Below the pieces are notes generated by a model. That model was given only the letters and a program-made list of their open reading frames with translations, did no database searches and had not been told where the DNA came from. Below, piece after piece: positions 1 to 8,678 of a DNA stretch of 64,000 nucleotides; position 1 is the stretch's first letter; each line of letters opens with the position of its first letter. Source of the DNA: Ancylobacter mangrovi. Lineage in GTDB: Bacteria > Pseudomonadota > Alphaproteobacteria > Rhizobiales > Xanthobacteraceae. The stretch is from positions 124,001 to 188,000 of the forward strand of contig NZ_JANTHZ010000005.1 of the NCBI RefSeq assembly GCF_024752355.1. Direction: 5' to 3'. A program made the position numbers and the translations under genes.

Positions 1-330
1 TGTCTTGCCGGTGTCCACGAGGTCGTCGATCACCAATATGCCCCGCCCGTTCGCGCCGGCGGCGCGGATCACCGCGTCGGAGATCGGCTTCAGCACCTCC
101 GCCTCGCCCTGCGTCTGGTAGTCGTGATAGCTGGCGATGCAGACCGTCTCGATCATCCGCACCCCGAGCTCGCGCGCCACGATCGCCGCCGGCACCAGAC
201 CGCCGCGGGTGATGCACACGATGCCGAGGAACGGCCCGGCCCCGGCCAGCCGCCAGGCCAGCGCCCGCGCGTCGCGGTGGAACTGGTCCCAGGAGACCGG
301 GAAGGCCTTTGTCTGGCGGTCGTCGGACAT
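1..330 (-). CDS. gpt: Xanthine phosphoribosyltransferase (N-terminal part; 3' end outside window)
   Basis: Purine salvage enzyme that transfers phosphoribose from PRPP to xanthine/guanine. Read on the minus strand from ATG 330-328 ([20 protein letters not shown]) for 110 residues to the window edge. The PRPP-binding loop of type I phosphoribosyltransferases is visible at the cut end: hydrophobic residues then [10 protein letters not shown]. An N-terminal CITRGGL segment matches the gpt family. Placement just downstream of a molybdopterin-binding protein on the same strand is a common alphaproteobacterial order. The gene is cut by the window, not truncated biologically as far as can be seen. 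Confidence 0.9.
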   Translation of the reverse strand, partial: MSDDRQTKAFPVSWDQFHRDARALAWRLAGAGPFLGIVCITRGGLVPAAIVARELGVRMIETVCIASYHDYQTQGEAEVLKPISDAVIRAAGANGRGILVIDDLVDTGKT

Positions 331-441
331 GGGTCTACCTTCGGATCGTCTGGTTGCAGCGCCCGAGATCATTAGCGGGAGCGCGGCGGCTACTCCAGTG
401 CCGGTGCGGGCGCGCGCGCACGATATCCCCGCTCATGCGGC

Positions 442-1194
442 TCAGGAGGCGAGCCGGACCGCGACCTCCGCCACCATGCGCCGCACCTCGTCCATCGCCG
501 CGGCGAGCTTTTCCGGGTCGCGCGAGCGCACGACCAGATTGGTGTTCGGCCGCCCGTCCTCGCCGATGAAGGGATAGGAGCCGATCGTCACCTCGGGATG
601 CGCCTGCGCGATCGCCCGCAGCGGGCCGCCGACATCGCCCTCCTTGGCGTTGGCGGGGATGGTTTCGGAGAGCATGCGGATGCCGGTCTTCAGCTTCGGC
701 GCCACCTCGTCCAGCATCGCCTGCATGATGGTCGGCACCCCCGCCATGACGATGACGTTGCCGATCCAGAAGCCCGGCGCCTTGGAGACCGGGTTCGCCA
801 CCAGCTCCGCGCCGGCGGGAATGCGGGCCATGCGCAGGCGCGCCTCGTTGAGTTCGGCTTCGGGGATGCGCTCCAGCAGCATGGCGCGCGCGCGCGGGTC
901 GACATCGATCGTCACGCCGAAGGCGGCGGCGATGGAATCGGCGGTGATGTCGTCATGGGTCGGCCCGATGCCGCCGGTGGAGAACACATAGGTGTAGCGG
1001 GCGCGCAGCGCGTTCACCGCGGCGACGATCTCCGCCTCGATGTCCGGCACGACGCGCACCTCGCACACATCGATGCCGATCCCGGTGAGATATTCCGCGA
1101 TGTAGCCGATGTTCCGGTCCTTGGTGCGCCCGGAGAGGATCTCGTCGCCGACCACCATGATGGCCGCGGTGACGGGCTCGACCTTGTCGTTCAT
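442..1194 (-). CDS. Competence/damage-inducible CinA-type molybdopterin-binding protein
   Basis: A 250-residue protein of the MoaB/Mog-like (CinA N-terminal) family, which binds molybdopterin-like ligands; the cellular role of the stand-alone form is not well defined. The family hallmark VVGDEILSGRTKD lies near residue 15 and the STGGIGPTHDDIT motif near residue 70. I start at ATG 1194-1192 (MNDKVEPV). The open frame extends 77 codons further upstream, but that part has no family similarity and runs into the divergent ATP-grasp gene. No CinA C-terminal deamidase domain is present. It sits 111 bp upstream of gpt on the same strand, probably co-transcribed. Confidence 0.88.
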   Translation of the reverse strand: MNDKVEPVTAAIMVVGDEILSGRTKDRNIGYIAEYLTGIGIDVCEVRVVPDIEAEIVAAVNALRARYTYVFSTGGIGPTHDDITADSIAAAFGVTIDVDPRARAMLLERIPEAELNEARLRMARIPAGAELVANPVSKAPGFWIGNVIVMAGVPTIMQAMLDEVAPKLKTGIRMLSETIPANAKEGDVGGPLRAIAQAHPEVTIGSYPFIGEDGRPNTNLVVRSRDPEKLAAAMDEVRRMVAEVAVRLAS

Positions 1195-1396
1195 CCGATT
1201 CCACTCCCGATCCCGGCGCTCACGGGCCTTTTCGCCGCAAATGAACGCACCCTGCGCCCCAAGCAAGTGCATCAAGCCTGCCAATTGGGCAAATGCACGT
1301 CTTTCCCTCAAATATCGCCATTCGGATTCTTCCGCCTCTTCCGCTGGCACGGCGTTTGTAGCTAACTTGGCTGAGTTGGGGAGTAGATTTGCACCG

Positions 1397-2818
1397 ATGA
1401 GCGTCGCTTTCGACGAGATGACCAACGCGGACGGCTCCGTCCGTTCCGCCTATTCCGCCCTGGCCCGCTGGCTCAGCGATGTTCCGCCTGACGTGCTCGA
1501 CTATCGCCGCAAGGAGGCGGAATTCATATTCCGCCGCATCGGCATCACCTTCGCCGTCTATGGCGACAGTGATGCGCAGGAGCGGCTGATACCGTTCGAC
1601 ATCATCCCCCGCGTCCTGACCGGGACCGAATGGCGGCGCCTCTCGCGCGGGCTCGAGCAGCGCACCAAGGCGCTGAACCTCTACATCAAGGACGTCTACT
1701 CCAAGCGCGACATCCTGAAAGCGGGCGTCGTGCCGGAGGACCTCGTCTACCAGAACCCGGTGTTCCGGCCCGAGATGAACGGCCAGAAGGTCCCGCACGA
1801 CCTCTACGTCCACATCGCCGGCATCGATGTGGTGCGGGTCGACGCCGACACGTTCTACGTGCTCGAGGACAATGCCCGCACGCCCTCCGGCGTCTCCTAC
1901 ATGCTGGAGAACCGCGAAATCATGATGCGGCTGTTCCCCGAGCTGTTCGCCGACAACCGCGTCGCGCCGGTCGAGAACTACACCGACGAATTGCTGGCGA
2001 CGCTGAAGTCGCTCGCCCCGAACACGGCGACCAGCGATCCCGTGGTGGTGGTGCTGACGCCGGGCATCTACAACTCGGCCTATTACGAGCACTCCTTCCT
2101 CGCCGACAAGCTGGGCGTCGAGCTGGTGGAGGGGCGCGACCTGTTCGTGCGCAACGACATCGTCTACATGCGCACCACCGAGGGCCCGCGCCGGGTGGAC
2201 GTGATCTACCGCCGCCTCGACGACGACTTCCTCGACCCCCTCGCCTTCCGCCCGGACAGCGCGCTCGGCGTGCCGGGGCTGATGAGCGCCTACAATGCCG
2301 GCAACGTCACGCTGACCAACGCGGTCGGCACCGGCGTCGCCGACGACAAGGCGGTCTACAGCTACATGCCGGAGATCATCCGCTTCTATCTCGGCGAGGA
2401 GCCGCTGCTGAAGAACGTGCCGACCTGGCGCTGCCGCGAGCCGGACCACCTCAAATACGTGCTCGACCATCTGGGCGAGCTGGTGGTCAAGGAGGTGCAC
2501 GGCTCGGGCGGCTACGGCATGCTGATCGGCCCGCGCGCCGACAAGGCGCAGATCGAGCTGTTCCGCGCCAAGCTGATGGACGACCCGACCAACTTCATCG
2601 CCCAGCCGACGCTGGCGCTCTCCACCTGCCCGACCTTCGTGGACGAGGGAATCGCGCCGCGCCATGTCGACCTGCGCCCCTTCGTGCTCACGGGCTCGGA
2701 CCGGGTCCGCATCGTCCCCGGCGGGCTCACCCGCGTGGCGCTGCAGGCCGGCTCGCTGGTGGTGAATTCGAGCCAGGGCGGGGGCACGAAGGACACCTGG
2801 GTGCTGGAGGAGAGCTGA
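1397..2818 (+). CDS. Circularly permuted ATP-grasp protein (Anbu cluster)
   Basis: A 473-residue member of the COG2308 circularly permuted ATP-grasp family, predicted to ligate amino acids or peptides using ATP; such genes recur beside alpha-E, transglutaminase and Anbu peptidase genes. Seen: the FAVYGD segment near residue 55, the central DVIYRRLDDDF motif, and the late HGSGGYGML glycine-rich ATP-binding stretch. Start ATG 1397 (MSVAFDEM) was chosen because the 96 codons upstream in frame show no family similarity and overlap the divergent gene's leader. First gene of a plus-strand cluster reaching 6149. The substrate is unknown for the family. Confidence 0.9.
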   Translation: MSVAFDEMTNADGSVRSAYSALARWLSDVPPDVLDYRRKEAEFIFRRIGITFAVYGDSDAQERLIPFDIIPRVLTGTEWRRLSRGLEQRTKALNLYIKDVYSKRDILKAGVVPEDLVYQNPVFRPEMNGQKVPHDLYVHIAGIDVVRVDADTFYVLEDNARTPSGVSYMLENREIMMRLFPELFADNRVAPVENYTDELLATLKSLAPNTATSDPVVVVLTPGIYNSAYYEHSFLADKLGVELVEGRDLFVRNDIVYMRTTEGPRRVDVIYRRLDDDFLDPLAFRPDSALGVPGLMSAYNAGNVTLTNAVGTGVADDKAVYSYMPEIIRFYLGEEPLLKNVPTWRCREPDHLKYVLDHLGELVVKEVHGSGGYGMLIGPRADKAQIELFRAKLMDDPTNFIAQPTLALSTCPTFVDEGIAPRHVDLRPFVLTGSDRVRIVPGGLTRVALQAGSLVVNSSQGGGTKDTWVLEES

Positions 2819-2870
2819 GCCGACGGACCTCGCGCCGTATTGGGCCCATCGGAGTTGAGGGAGCGCACCG

Positions 2871-3494
2871 ATGTCGATCGAAACATGGCTGGCCTTCGTC
2901 GCTGCCTCGGCGGTCCTCCTGCTGATCCCGGGGCCGACGGTGCTGCTCGTCGTCTCCTACGCGCTCGGACAGGGGCGGCGCGTGGCACTGCCGGTCGCCG
3001 CCGGCGTGACGCTGGGCGACTTCACCGCCATGACGCTGTCCATGCTCGGCCTCGGCGCGCTGCTGGCGACCTCGGCCGCGCTGTTCACGCTGCTCAAATG
3101 GATCGGCGCCGCCTATCTGATCTGGCTCGGCATCCGGCTGTGGCGCGCCGGCGGGCAGGCGCAGTTCGGCGCCGAGCGCTCGGAGGGCTCGCAGGTGCGG
3201 CTCGTCGCCCATGCCTGGCTCGTCACCGCGCTCAACCCGAAGAGCATCACCTTCTTCGTCGCCTTCCTGCCGCAGTTCCTCGATCCCGGCCGGCATTTCT
3301 TCACGCAGATGATCGTGCTCGAGGCGACCTTCCTCGCGCTGGCCGCGGCCAACGCGTTCAGCTTCGCGCTGGTCGCCGGACGCATGCGCGAGGCGATCGG
3401 CCGTCCTTTCATCGTCACCGCCATCAACCGGGTCGGCGGCTCGCTCCTCATCGGGGCGGGTGTCGCCACCCTCGCCTGGCGCAACGCCAAATAG
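2871..3494 (+). CDS. LysE/RhtB-family amino acid exporter
   Basis: A 207-residue inner-membrane protein of the LysE translocator family, which exports amino acids and small relatives. The N-terminus has the family LLIPGPTVLLV segment, followed by a conserved NPKS motif around residue 120 and about six hydrophobic helices. A GAGGGAG-type RBS lies just before ATG 2871. It lies 52 bp after the ATP-grasp gene and 11 bp before the alpha-E gene, so it is inside the Anbu-type operon and probably co-transcribed with it. This position is not part of the classical four-gene Anbu cluster; see findings. The exported compound cannot be read from sequence. Confidence 0.9.
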   Translation: MSIETWLAFVAASAVLLLIPGPTVLLVVSYALGQGRRVALPVAAGVTLGDFTAMTLSMLGLGALLATSAALFTLLKWIGAAYLIWLGIRLWRAGGQAQFGAERSEGSQVRLVAHAWLVTALNPKSITFFVAFLPQFLDPGRHFFTQMIVLEATFLALAAANAFSFALVAGRMREAIGRPFIVTAINRVGGSLLIGAGVATLAWRNAK

Positions 3495-3505
3495 ACGCGG
3501 GTCCC

Positions 3506-4450
3506 ATGCTTTCACGTACTGCAGACAACCTCTACTGGCTCGCCCGCTACATGGAGCGCGCGGACTGCCTCGCCCGCATCATCGACGTCACCCAGCGCCT
3601 GGCGCAGCTGCCCGCCTCCTATGGCGGCTCGACCAATGAATGGCGCTCGGCCCTGCTCACCGCCGGCTGCGCCGACCTGTTCAAGCAGTTCCACGGCGAC
3701 GCCACCACCGAGCAGAACGTCATCGCCTTCCTCGCCTTCGCGCCGGAGAACCCCTCCTCCATCCGCAACTGCTTCGAGACCGCGCGCACCAATGCCCGCT
3801 CGGTGCGCACCGCGCTCACCATCGAGATGTGGGAGACCATCAACTCCGCCTGGCTGGAGCTGAAGCGCTATTCGACCAAGAACATGACGCGCGAGGAGCT
3901 CGCCCGCTTCCTCAGCTTCGTCAAGGAGACCTCGCTGCGCTTCGACGGCGCCGCCTACCGCACCATGCTGCGCAACGACGCCTTCTGGTTCTCGCGCGTG
4001 GGCATGTATGTCGAGCGCGCCGACAACACCGCCCGCATCCTCGACGTGAAGTACCACGTGCTGCTGCCCGATTCCGAGCATGTCGGCGGGCCGCTGGACT
4101 ATTTCCAGTGGGCCTCGATCCTGCGCTCCGTCTCCGCGCTCACCTCGTTCCACTGGGTCTATCGCGAGAGCGTCAAGCCGTGGCTGGTGGCGGACCTGCT
4201 CATCCTCAACGGGCAGATGCCGCGCTCGCTCACGAGCTGCTACCAGAACATCACCCGCTATCTCGACGACATCGCCGCCTATTACGGCCGGCAGGGCCAC
4301 GCCCAGCGCGTCGCGCGCTCCACCCTCACCCGCCTCGGCAACAGCCGCATGGACGACGTGTTCCAGACCGGCCTGCACGAGTACATCGACAATTTCGTCA
4401 TCGAGAACAACCGGCTGGGCAGCAACATCACCGAACAGTACCTGCTCTGA
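3506..4450 (+). CDS. Alpha-E domain protein (Anbu cluster)
   Basis: A 314-residue all-alpha protein of the COG2307 alpha-E family. It opens with the family signature MLSRTADNLYWLARYMERAD and carries a repeat-like second copy (FWFSRVGMYVERADNTARIL) around residue 165, typical for the family. Its biochemical function is unknown. It is consistently linked to circularly permuted ATP-grasp and transglutaminase-like genes and has been proposed to take part in synthesis or transfer of a peptide tag. ATG 3506 is 11 bp after the LysE stop; the transglutaminase gene follows after 22 bp. Confidence 0.9.
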   Translation: MLSRTADNLYWLARYMERADCLARIIDVTQRLAQLPASYGGSTNEWRSALLTAGCADLFKQFHGDATTEQNVIAFLAFAPENPSSIRNCFETARTNARSVRTALTIEMWETINSAWLELKRYSTKNMTREELARFLSFVKETSLRFDGAAYRTMLRNDAFWFSRVGMYVERADNTARILDVKYHVLLPDSEHVGGPLDYFQWASILRSVSALTSFHWVYRESVKPWLVADLLILNGQMPRSLTSCYQNITRYLDDIAAYYGRQGHAQRVARSTLTRLGNSRMDDVFQTGLHEYIDNFVIENNRLGSNITEQYLL

Positions 4451-4472
4451 CCGGCCTACAGGTGCCTGCGTC

Positions 4473-5315
4473 ATGCGTATCCAGATCAACCACGCGACCA
4501 CCTACACCTATGATCCGCCGGCCAATGGCGCGATCCAGGTGCTGCGCCTCACGCCCGGCAATCACGACGGGCAGTATGTCGTGCGCTGGCGGATCGACGT
4601 GTCCGAGAACTGCCGCCTGCGTGCCCACCAGGACGCGTTCGGCAACATCACCCATTCCTTCGCCGTCGACGGCCCGCTGAGCACGCTCACCGTGCTGGTC
4701 GAGGGCGAGGTGGAGACGCAGGACACCTCCGGCGTGGTGCGCGGCGTGAAGGAGCGCTTTCCGCCCTCGCTGTTCCTGCGCGAGACCGATCTCACCGCAC
4801 CCGACGCGGAGCTGCGCGCCTTCGGCGAAACGGCGACGGCGGCGGTCGAGGAGCCGGGCCGCCTGCCCCTGCTCCACGCGCTGATGGACGCGGTCGCGGA
4901 CACCATGACCTACGACGCCGATCCCACCCATGCCTCGACCACGGCCGGCGAATCCTTCGCGCTGAAGCGCGGCGTGTGCCAGGACTTCGCGCATATCTTC
5001 ATCGCCTGCTGCCGCCATCTCGGCGTGCCGGCGCGCTATGTCAGCGGCTATCTGGTGGGCGACGGCGCCGCGCCCGGCAGCGGTGCCGGCCACCAGGCCG
5101 GCCATGCCTGGGCCGAAGCCTATGTCGAGGATCTCGGCTGGGTCGGCTTCGACTGCACCAACCGGCAATGCCCGACCGAGGCCTATGTGCGCCTCGCCAT
5201 AGGGCTCGACTATCTCGGCGCGGCGCCGGTGCGCGGCAACCGCTATGGCGGCGGCGACGAACAGCTCTCGGTCGCGCTGAAAGTCGACCAGTCGAGCCGG
5301 CAGATTCAGGGCTGA
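4473..5315 (+). CDS. Transglutaminase-like cysteine protease (Anbu cluster)
   Basis: A 280-residue COG1305 protein with an N-terminal bacterial transglutaminase-associated domain (starting MRIQINHATTYTY) and a transglutaminase-like catalytic domain. The papain-like triad is visible: Cys in LKRGVCQDFAHIF (about residue 169), His in GHAWAEAYV (about 210), and Asp in GFDCTN (about 225). Probably a peptidase or amide-bond-handling enzyme rather than a true transglutaminase. It lies between the alpha-E and Anbu genes; ATG 4473 was chosen since upstream in-frame sequence overlaps the alpha-E gene. Confidence 0.9.
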   Translation: MRIQINHATTYTYDPPANGAIQVLRLTPGNHDGQYVVRWRIDVSENCRLRAHQDAFGNITHSFAVDGPLSTLTVLVEGEVETQDTSGVVRGVKERFPPSLFLRETDLTAPDAELRAFGETATAAVEEPGRLPLLHALMDAVADTMTYDADPTHASTTAGESFALKRGVCQDFAHIFIACCRHLGVPARYVSGYLVGDGAAPGSGAGHQAGHAWAEAYVEDLGWVGFDCTNRQCPTEAYVRLAIGLDYLGAAPVRGNRYGGGDEQLSVALKVDQSSRQIQG

Positions 5316-5402
5316 CCTGTTGCCCGGCGGGAAAGCGCCCCGCTATAAGAGCGCGCGAACACCGCACGCCTTGACGCGGCGGATCAGGGGGAAGTGCCTT
5401 TC

Positions 5403-6149
5403 ATGACCTATTGCTGCGGGATCCTGGTGAATGACGGCCTGGTCATGATCGCCGACACGCGCACCAATGCCGGGCTCGACAATGTGTCGACCTTCCGCAA
5501 GCTCCACATCTTCGAGGAGCCGGGCCGGCACGTCATGGCGCTCGCCACTGCCGGCAACCTCTCGATCTCGCAGGCCGTCATCAGCACGCTGCAGGAAGGT
5601 CTCGACAATCCCGAGACCGGGGTCAGGGAGACGCTGGTCGGCTGCACCAGCATGTTCCGCGCGACCCAGCTCGTCGGGCGCGCCACCCGCCACGTCTACA
5701 GCCTCTATGGCGAGAGCCTCAAGGCCGCCGATGTGCGCTTCGACGTGTCGTTCCTGTTCGGGGGGCAGGTGAATGGCGGCCGGCTGCGGCTGTTCATGAT
5801 CTACGCCGCCGGCAATTTCATCGAGTGTACCAACGACACCCCGTTCCTGCAGATCGGCGAGCACAAATACGGCAAGCCGGTGCTGGACCGCTCCATCACC
5901 TACGACATGGACCTGTATGACGCGCTGAAATCGGGCCTGATCTCGATGGATTCGACCATGCGCTCCAATCTCGGCGTCGGCATGCCGATCGACATTCTGG
6001 CCGCGCGCCGCGACGCGGGCCAGGCGGAACTGAACTACCGCATCGAGCCCGGCGAGCCCTATTTCCACGATCTGCGCGAGCGCTGGTCGGCGGCGCTCAG
6101 GGCCGCCCACACCTCGATTCCGCGCCCGCCTTATGGCGACGGACGCTAA
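5403..6149 (+). CDS. Anbu peptidase (bacterial proteasome homologue, Ntn hydrolase)
   Basis: A 248-residue member of the Anbu/BPH family, Ntn hydrolases related to the proteasome beta subunit and HslV. Starting at ATG 5403 puts Thr directly after Met (MTYCCGILV), so processing would expose Thr1 as nucleophile. Asp17 (in ADTRTNAG) and a basic residue at 32-33 (RKL) match the expected proteasome-type active site. A GTG at 5394 would add three residues before the Thr and is less likely. Lengths near 240-250 are normal for Anbu. Substrates are unknown; linkage to ATP-grasp/alpha-E/transglutaminase genes suggests action on a tagged or ligated peptide. Followed by a strong hairpin at 6202. Confidence 0.92.
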   Translation: MTYCCGILVNDGLVMIADTRTNAGLDNVSTFRKLHIFEEPGRHVMALATAGNLSISQAVISTLQEGLDNPETGVRETLVGCTSMFRATQLVGRATRHVYSLYGESLKAADVRFDVSFLFGGQVNGGRLRLFMIYAAGNFIECTNDTPFLQIGEHKYGKPVLDRSITYDMDLYDALKSGLISMDSTMRSNLGVGMPIDILAARRDAGQAELNYRIEPGEPYFHDLRERWSAALRAAHTSIPRPPYGDGR

Positions 6150-6201
6150 AGCGGCGTCGAGACTGCGCCGTATACGACCCGCCTCTCCGCGCGAAGAAAA
6201 G

Positions 6202-6242
6202 AAAAGCGCCTGAAGGACAGGCAGCTTCCTTCAGGCGCTTTT
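6202..6242. terminator. Strong bidirectional terminator hairpin
   Basis: A perfect 15-bp inverted repeat (AAAAGCGCCTGAAGG at 6202-6216 and its complement at 6228-6242) with an 11-nt loop. Flanking A and T runs give U-tracts in both directions, so it can end the Anbu operon (plus) and the microprotein transcript (minus). Confidence 0.9.
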
Positions 6243-6283
6243 CGGTCCGCCCACCTGCGGTGCGGGGCGTCAACATCCGATCA

Positions 6284-6355
6284 TCAGGTAATCAGATAAA
6301 GAAGAATGATGATCGGAATCGGAATACCAATAAGCCACATCAGAATAGCAGGCAT
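6284..6355 (-). CDS. 23-residue hydrophobic membrane microprotein
   Basis: A short reading frame of 24 codons from ATG 6355-6353 to TGA 6286-6284, encoding MPAILMWLIGIPIPIIILLY then three more residues (LIT). A strong GAAGGAGC Shine-Dalgarno lies 6-7 nt upstream of the ATG. Nearly every residue is hydrophobic with two Pro-containing kinks, so the product would be a single membrane helix. Very short Ile/Leu/Pro-rich proteins of this kind occur in Hyphomicrobiales genomes, usually unannotated; I give no function. The minus-strand terminator at 6202-6242 sits just downstream, which supports a separate short transcript. It was too short for routine gene calling. Confidence 0.6.
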   Translation of the reverse strand: MPAILMWLIGIPIPIIILLYLIT

Positions 6356-6580
6356 TGGAAAGCTCCTTCCTCGTCCGTCACTTGAGCGCTTTCGTAATGA
6401 CTTGATTTACTCAACGCGCTGTCGAGGAAACAACGCGGAAGGCACCCGCCGGTTCCCACCCCTGCCTCATCGGCATCCCGATGGGCAATCCGGCCGGTAT
6501 CCCGAGGGGCTTTCGGGCGCAGGCGCGCCTTGCCCGCTGCGTGGGGCTCGTCCATCTTCCGCCGCTTGGGAGGAAAACCA

Positions 6581-7327
6581 ATGAGTCTGAAGCGCATCGC
6601 CCTCGTTACCGGCGCCGGCACCGGCATCGGCAAGGCCGCCGCCCTCGCCCTGGCGAAGGACGGGTTCACCGTCGTCCTCACCGGCCGCCGCCGCGAGCCG
6701 CTCCAAGCCGTGGCCGACACGATCGGCCCGAACGCCGAGGTGATCCCCGCCGACGTCGCCAGCCCCGAATCCGTGGCGGCGCTGTTCGGCGCGGTGGCGG
6801 AACGCCACGGCCGGCTCGACGTGCTGTTCAACAATGCCGGCGGCTGGTCGGCCGCCACCCCGATCGAGGACATCGCGCTGGAGGACTGGCAGCGCGTGGT
6901 GAGCGTCAACCTCACCGGCGTGTTCCTGTGCATCCAGCACGCCATGCGGATCATGAAGGCGCAGAACCCGAAGGGCGGGCGCATCATCAATAACGGGTCG
7001 ATCTCGGCCCACGCGCCGCGCCCGCTCACCGCCTCCTACACCGCCACCAAGCACGCAGTGACCGGCCTGACCAAGCAGGTCGCGCTGGAGGGCCGCGCCC
7101 ACAACATCGCCTGCGGCCAGATCGACATCGGCAATGCCGACACCGACATGGCGGCGAAAATGAAGACCGGCATCCTGCAGCCCAACGGCCAGATCATGGT
7201 CGAGCCGACCTTCGACCCGGCCGATGCCGGCCGCGCCGTCGCCTATATGGCGAGCCTGCCGCTGGAGGCGAACGTGCTGACCATGACCATCATGGCGAGC
7301 GCCGCCCCCTTCGTCGGGCGCGGCTAG
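6581..7327 (+). CDS. SDR-family oxidoreductase
   Basis: A 248-residue classical short-chain dehydrogenase/reductase. The NAD(P)-binding TGAGTGIG motif is at residues 10-17, NNAGG near 86, the catalytic Ser in NNGSISA near 140, and the YxxxK pair in SYTATKHAV near 154-158. Start ATG 6581 follows GGGAGGAAAACCA, a good RBS. A longer frame from 6530 is not needed. Substrate is unknown; stands alone between the microprotein and exoD. Confidence 0.9.
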   Translation: MSLKRIALVTGAGTGIGKAAALALAKDGFTVVLTGRRREPLQAVADTIGPNAEVIPADVASPESVAALFGAVAERHGRLDVLFNNAGGWSAATPIEDIALEDWQRVVSVNLTGVFLCIQHAMRIMKAQNPKGGRIINNGSISAHAPRPLTASYTATKHAVTGLTKQVALEGRAHNIACGQIDIGNADTDMAAKMKTGILQPNGQIMVEPTFDPADAGRAVAYMASLPLEANVLTMTIMASAAPFVGRG

Positions 7328-7412
7328 GACGGATCGCGATCGTCTCGGGGTGCGGAGGTGGTGATCGCAGACCCGTCCGGCGCACCGGTGCCGGGAGGCC
7401 GCGTTCCGGGCG

Positions 7413-8015
7413 TCAGATGTAGGCCAGCGCGCCCTGGAACAGCATCCAGCTCAGCAGCCCCATCACCCCGAGGCTGATCAGGGTCGCGACGATACCGGCG
7501 AAGATGAAGGCGCCGTCGCGCTCCACCAGGCCCAGCCCGAGGATGCACACCGCGATGCCCGGCGGCAGGTTGCCGAAGATCGGGATCGGCAGCAGCAGCA
7601 GGAGCCCCAGCACCAGCACCATGCCGCCGAGCACGAAGCGCGCCGAGGGGCTGGAGAAATAGATCAGCCGCGGGCGGGAATAGCTCTCGAACCGCCGTAC
7701 CCATTTCAGGGCGCCGCTGATGATCTTGTCGAGCAGGCGGCGGGAGATGGTCTTGTTGGCGAGCCAGCGCGGCAGCCACAGCTCGTCGCGGCCCACCATC
7801 ATCTGCGCGCCAACGAAGCACAGCAGCACGCCGCAGATGACCGGAATGCCGGGCGGCATCGGCAGGCAGTTCGGCAGGCCGAGCAGCAGCAGCGAAAGGC
7901 CGAAGGCGCGGTTGCGCAGGGCGTGCACGACTTCGCCCACGCCGATGCGTTCCGCCGAATGGGCGGTGACGATGGCGGAGAGCAACTCCGACGTACGCGG
8001 CGATCGGTGATCCAC
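7413..8015 (-). CDS. exoD: ExoD-family exopolysaccharide synthesis protein
   Basis: About 200 residues with the ExoD-family pattern: an N-terminal soluble segment, the conserved GLSLLLLGLPNCLPMPPGIP region near residue 50, and C-terminal hydrophobic helices (LVLGLLLLLPIP). In Sinorhizobium meliloti ExoD affects exopolysaccharide production and alkali tolerance; the biochemical role is unknown. The start is uncertain: GTG 8015 gives the usual family length; a TTG at 8093 would give 226 residues with an unrelated N-terminus. Inner-membrane protein. Convergent with the SDR gene. Confidence 0.85.
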   Translation of the reverse strand: MDHRSPRTSELLSAIVTAHSAERIGVGEVVHALRNRAFGLSLLLLGLPNCLPMPPGIPVICGVLLCFVGAQMMVGRDELWLPRWLANKTISRRLLDKIISGALKWVRRFESYSRPRLIYFSSPSARFVLGGMVLVLGLLLLLPIPIFGNLPPGIAVCILGLGLVERDGAFIFAGIVATLISLGVMGLLSWMLFQGALAYI

Positions 8016-8167
8016 TGGCCGACCTGATACCTCATGCCACGGCGGCCGTGCGGCCCCCGTTTCGCCGCCCTCATAACACGGCGAACGCGGCAAAGAGAGG
8101 GCCTATCCGAGGAAAAGCCCGTTCGGCCGGATGGCGGCCCGGCGCGTGACCCGCGGCGTCGATCCGC

Positions 8168-8494
8168 TCAGTTGAGCCGGAACATGCCGTCCACGCTGCG
8201 CAATTCGGCCGGCTGGATCAGCCGCGAATGCGTCACCGTGACCGAGTGCAGCGGGCCGTCCAGCTCGCGCTTCCAGAACTCCAGGAAGCGGTTCAGCTCG
8301 GGAAAATGCGGGCACAGGTCGTAATGCTGCCAGAGATAGGTCTGCAACAGTCCGGGATGGTCGGGCATGCGATAGAAGATCTGTGCCGTCGTCAGCCCGT
8401 AGCCGGCCCATTGGCGGACGAAATCGGCCGAGGCGGAGCACTGCGGCGAACCGGCCTCCTCGGCCGGCCCTTTCGACGCGTCGTGGAATGCCAT
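8168..8494 (-). CDS. Usg-like family protein
   Basis: A 108-residue Usg-like protein (Pfam Usg family), a conserved alphaproteobacterial protein of unknown function, often found near trp genes in other genomes. Diagnostic core: GYGLTTAQIFYRMPDHP, then LLQTYLWQ, FPELNRFLEFW and GPLHSV. The first 25 residues are poorly conserved, so a slightly later start is possible. ATG 8494 is preceded by GAAAGGAGGTTCC, a strong RBS. No trp gene is near; it is divergent from groES with a 290-bp regulatory gap between. Confidence 0.85.
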   Translation of the reverse strand: MAFHDASKGPAEEAGSPQCSASADFVRQWAGYGLTTAQIFYRMPDHPGLLQTYLWQHYDLCPHFPELNRFLEFWKRELDGPLHSVTVTHSRLIQPAELRSVDGMFRLN

Positions 8495-8634
8495 GCGGAA
8501 CCTCCTTTCGCGATGATTCTAAATTCTGCGGGCGCCGCGAAGGTCCGGCAAGGTTAAAGATTAAATTTCGCGTTCAATATCAATGCATTGGCAGCATATG
8601 CGAAAGAGTGCTGACAAAGGTTCGGGTCGTAACC

Positions 8635-8661
8635 CTGGCAGTCTCGAAATGAGAGTGCCAA
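8635..8661 (+). promoter_or_regulatory. CIRCE-like HrcA operator upstream of groESL
   Basis: Inverted repeat CTGGCAGTC-N9-GAGTGCCAA. The right arm matches the CIRCE half-site GAGTGCTAA at 8 of 9 positions and the left arm matches TTAGCACTC at 6 of 9, with the exact 9-nt spacer. It lies about 125 bp before groES, as expected for HrcA repression of groESL. Confidence 0.8.
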
Positions 8662-8678
8662 TTTTTTCGCCTCCGGCC

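Noticed and set aside
3113..3490. A 125-codon minus-strand frame inside lysE.
   Set aside because: Antisense shadow of lysE with no RBS and a low-complexity product.
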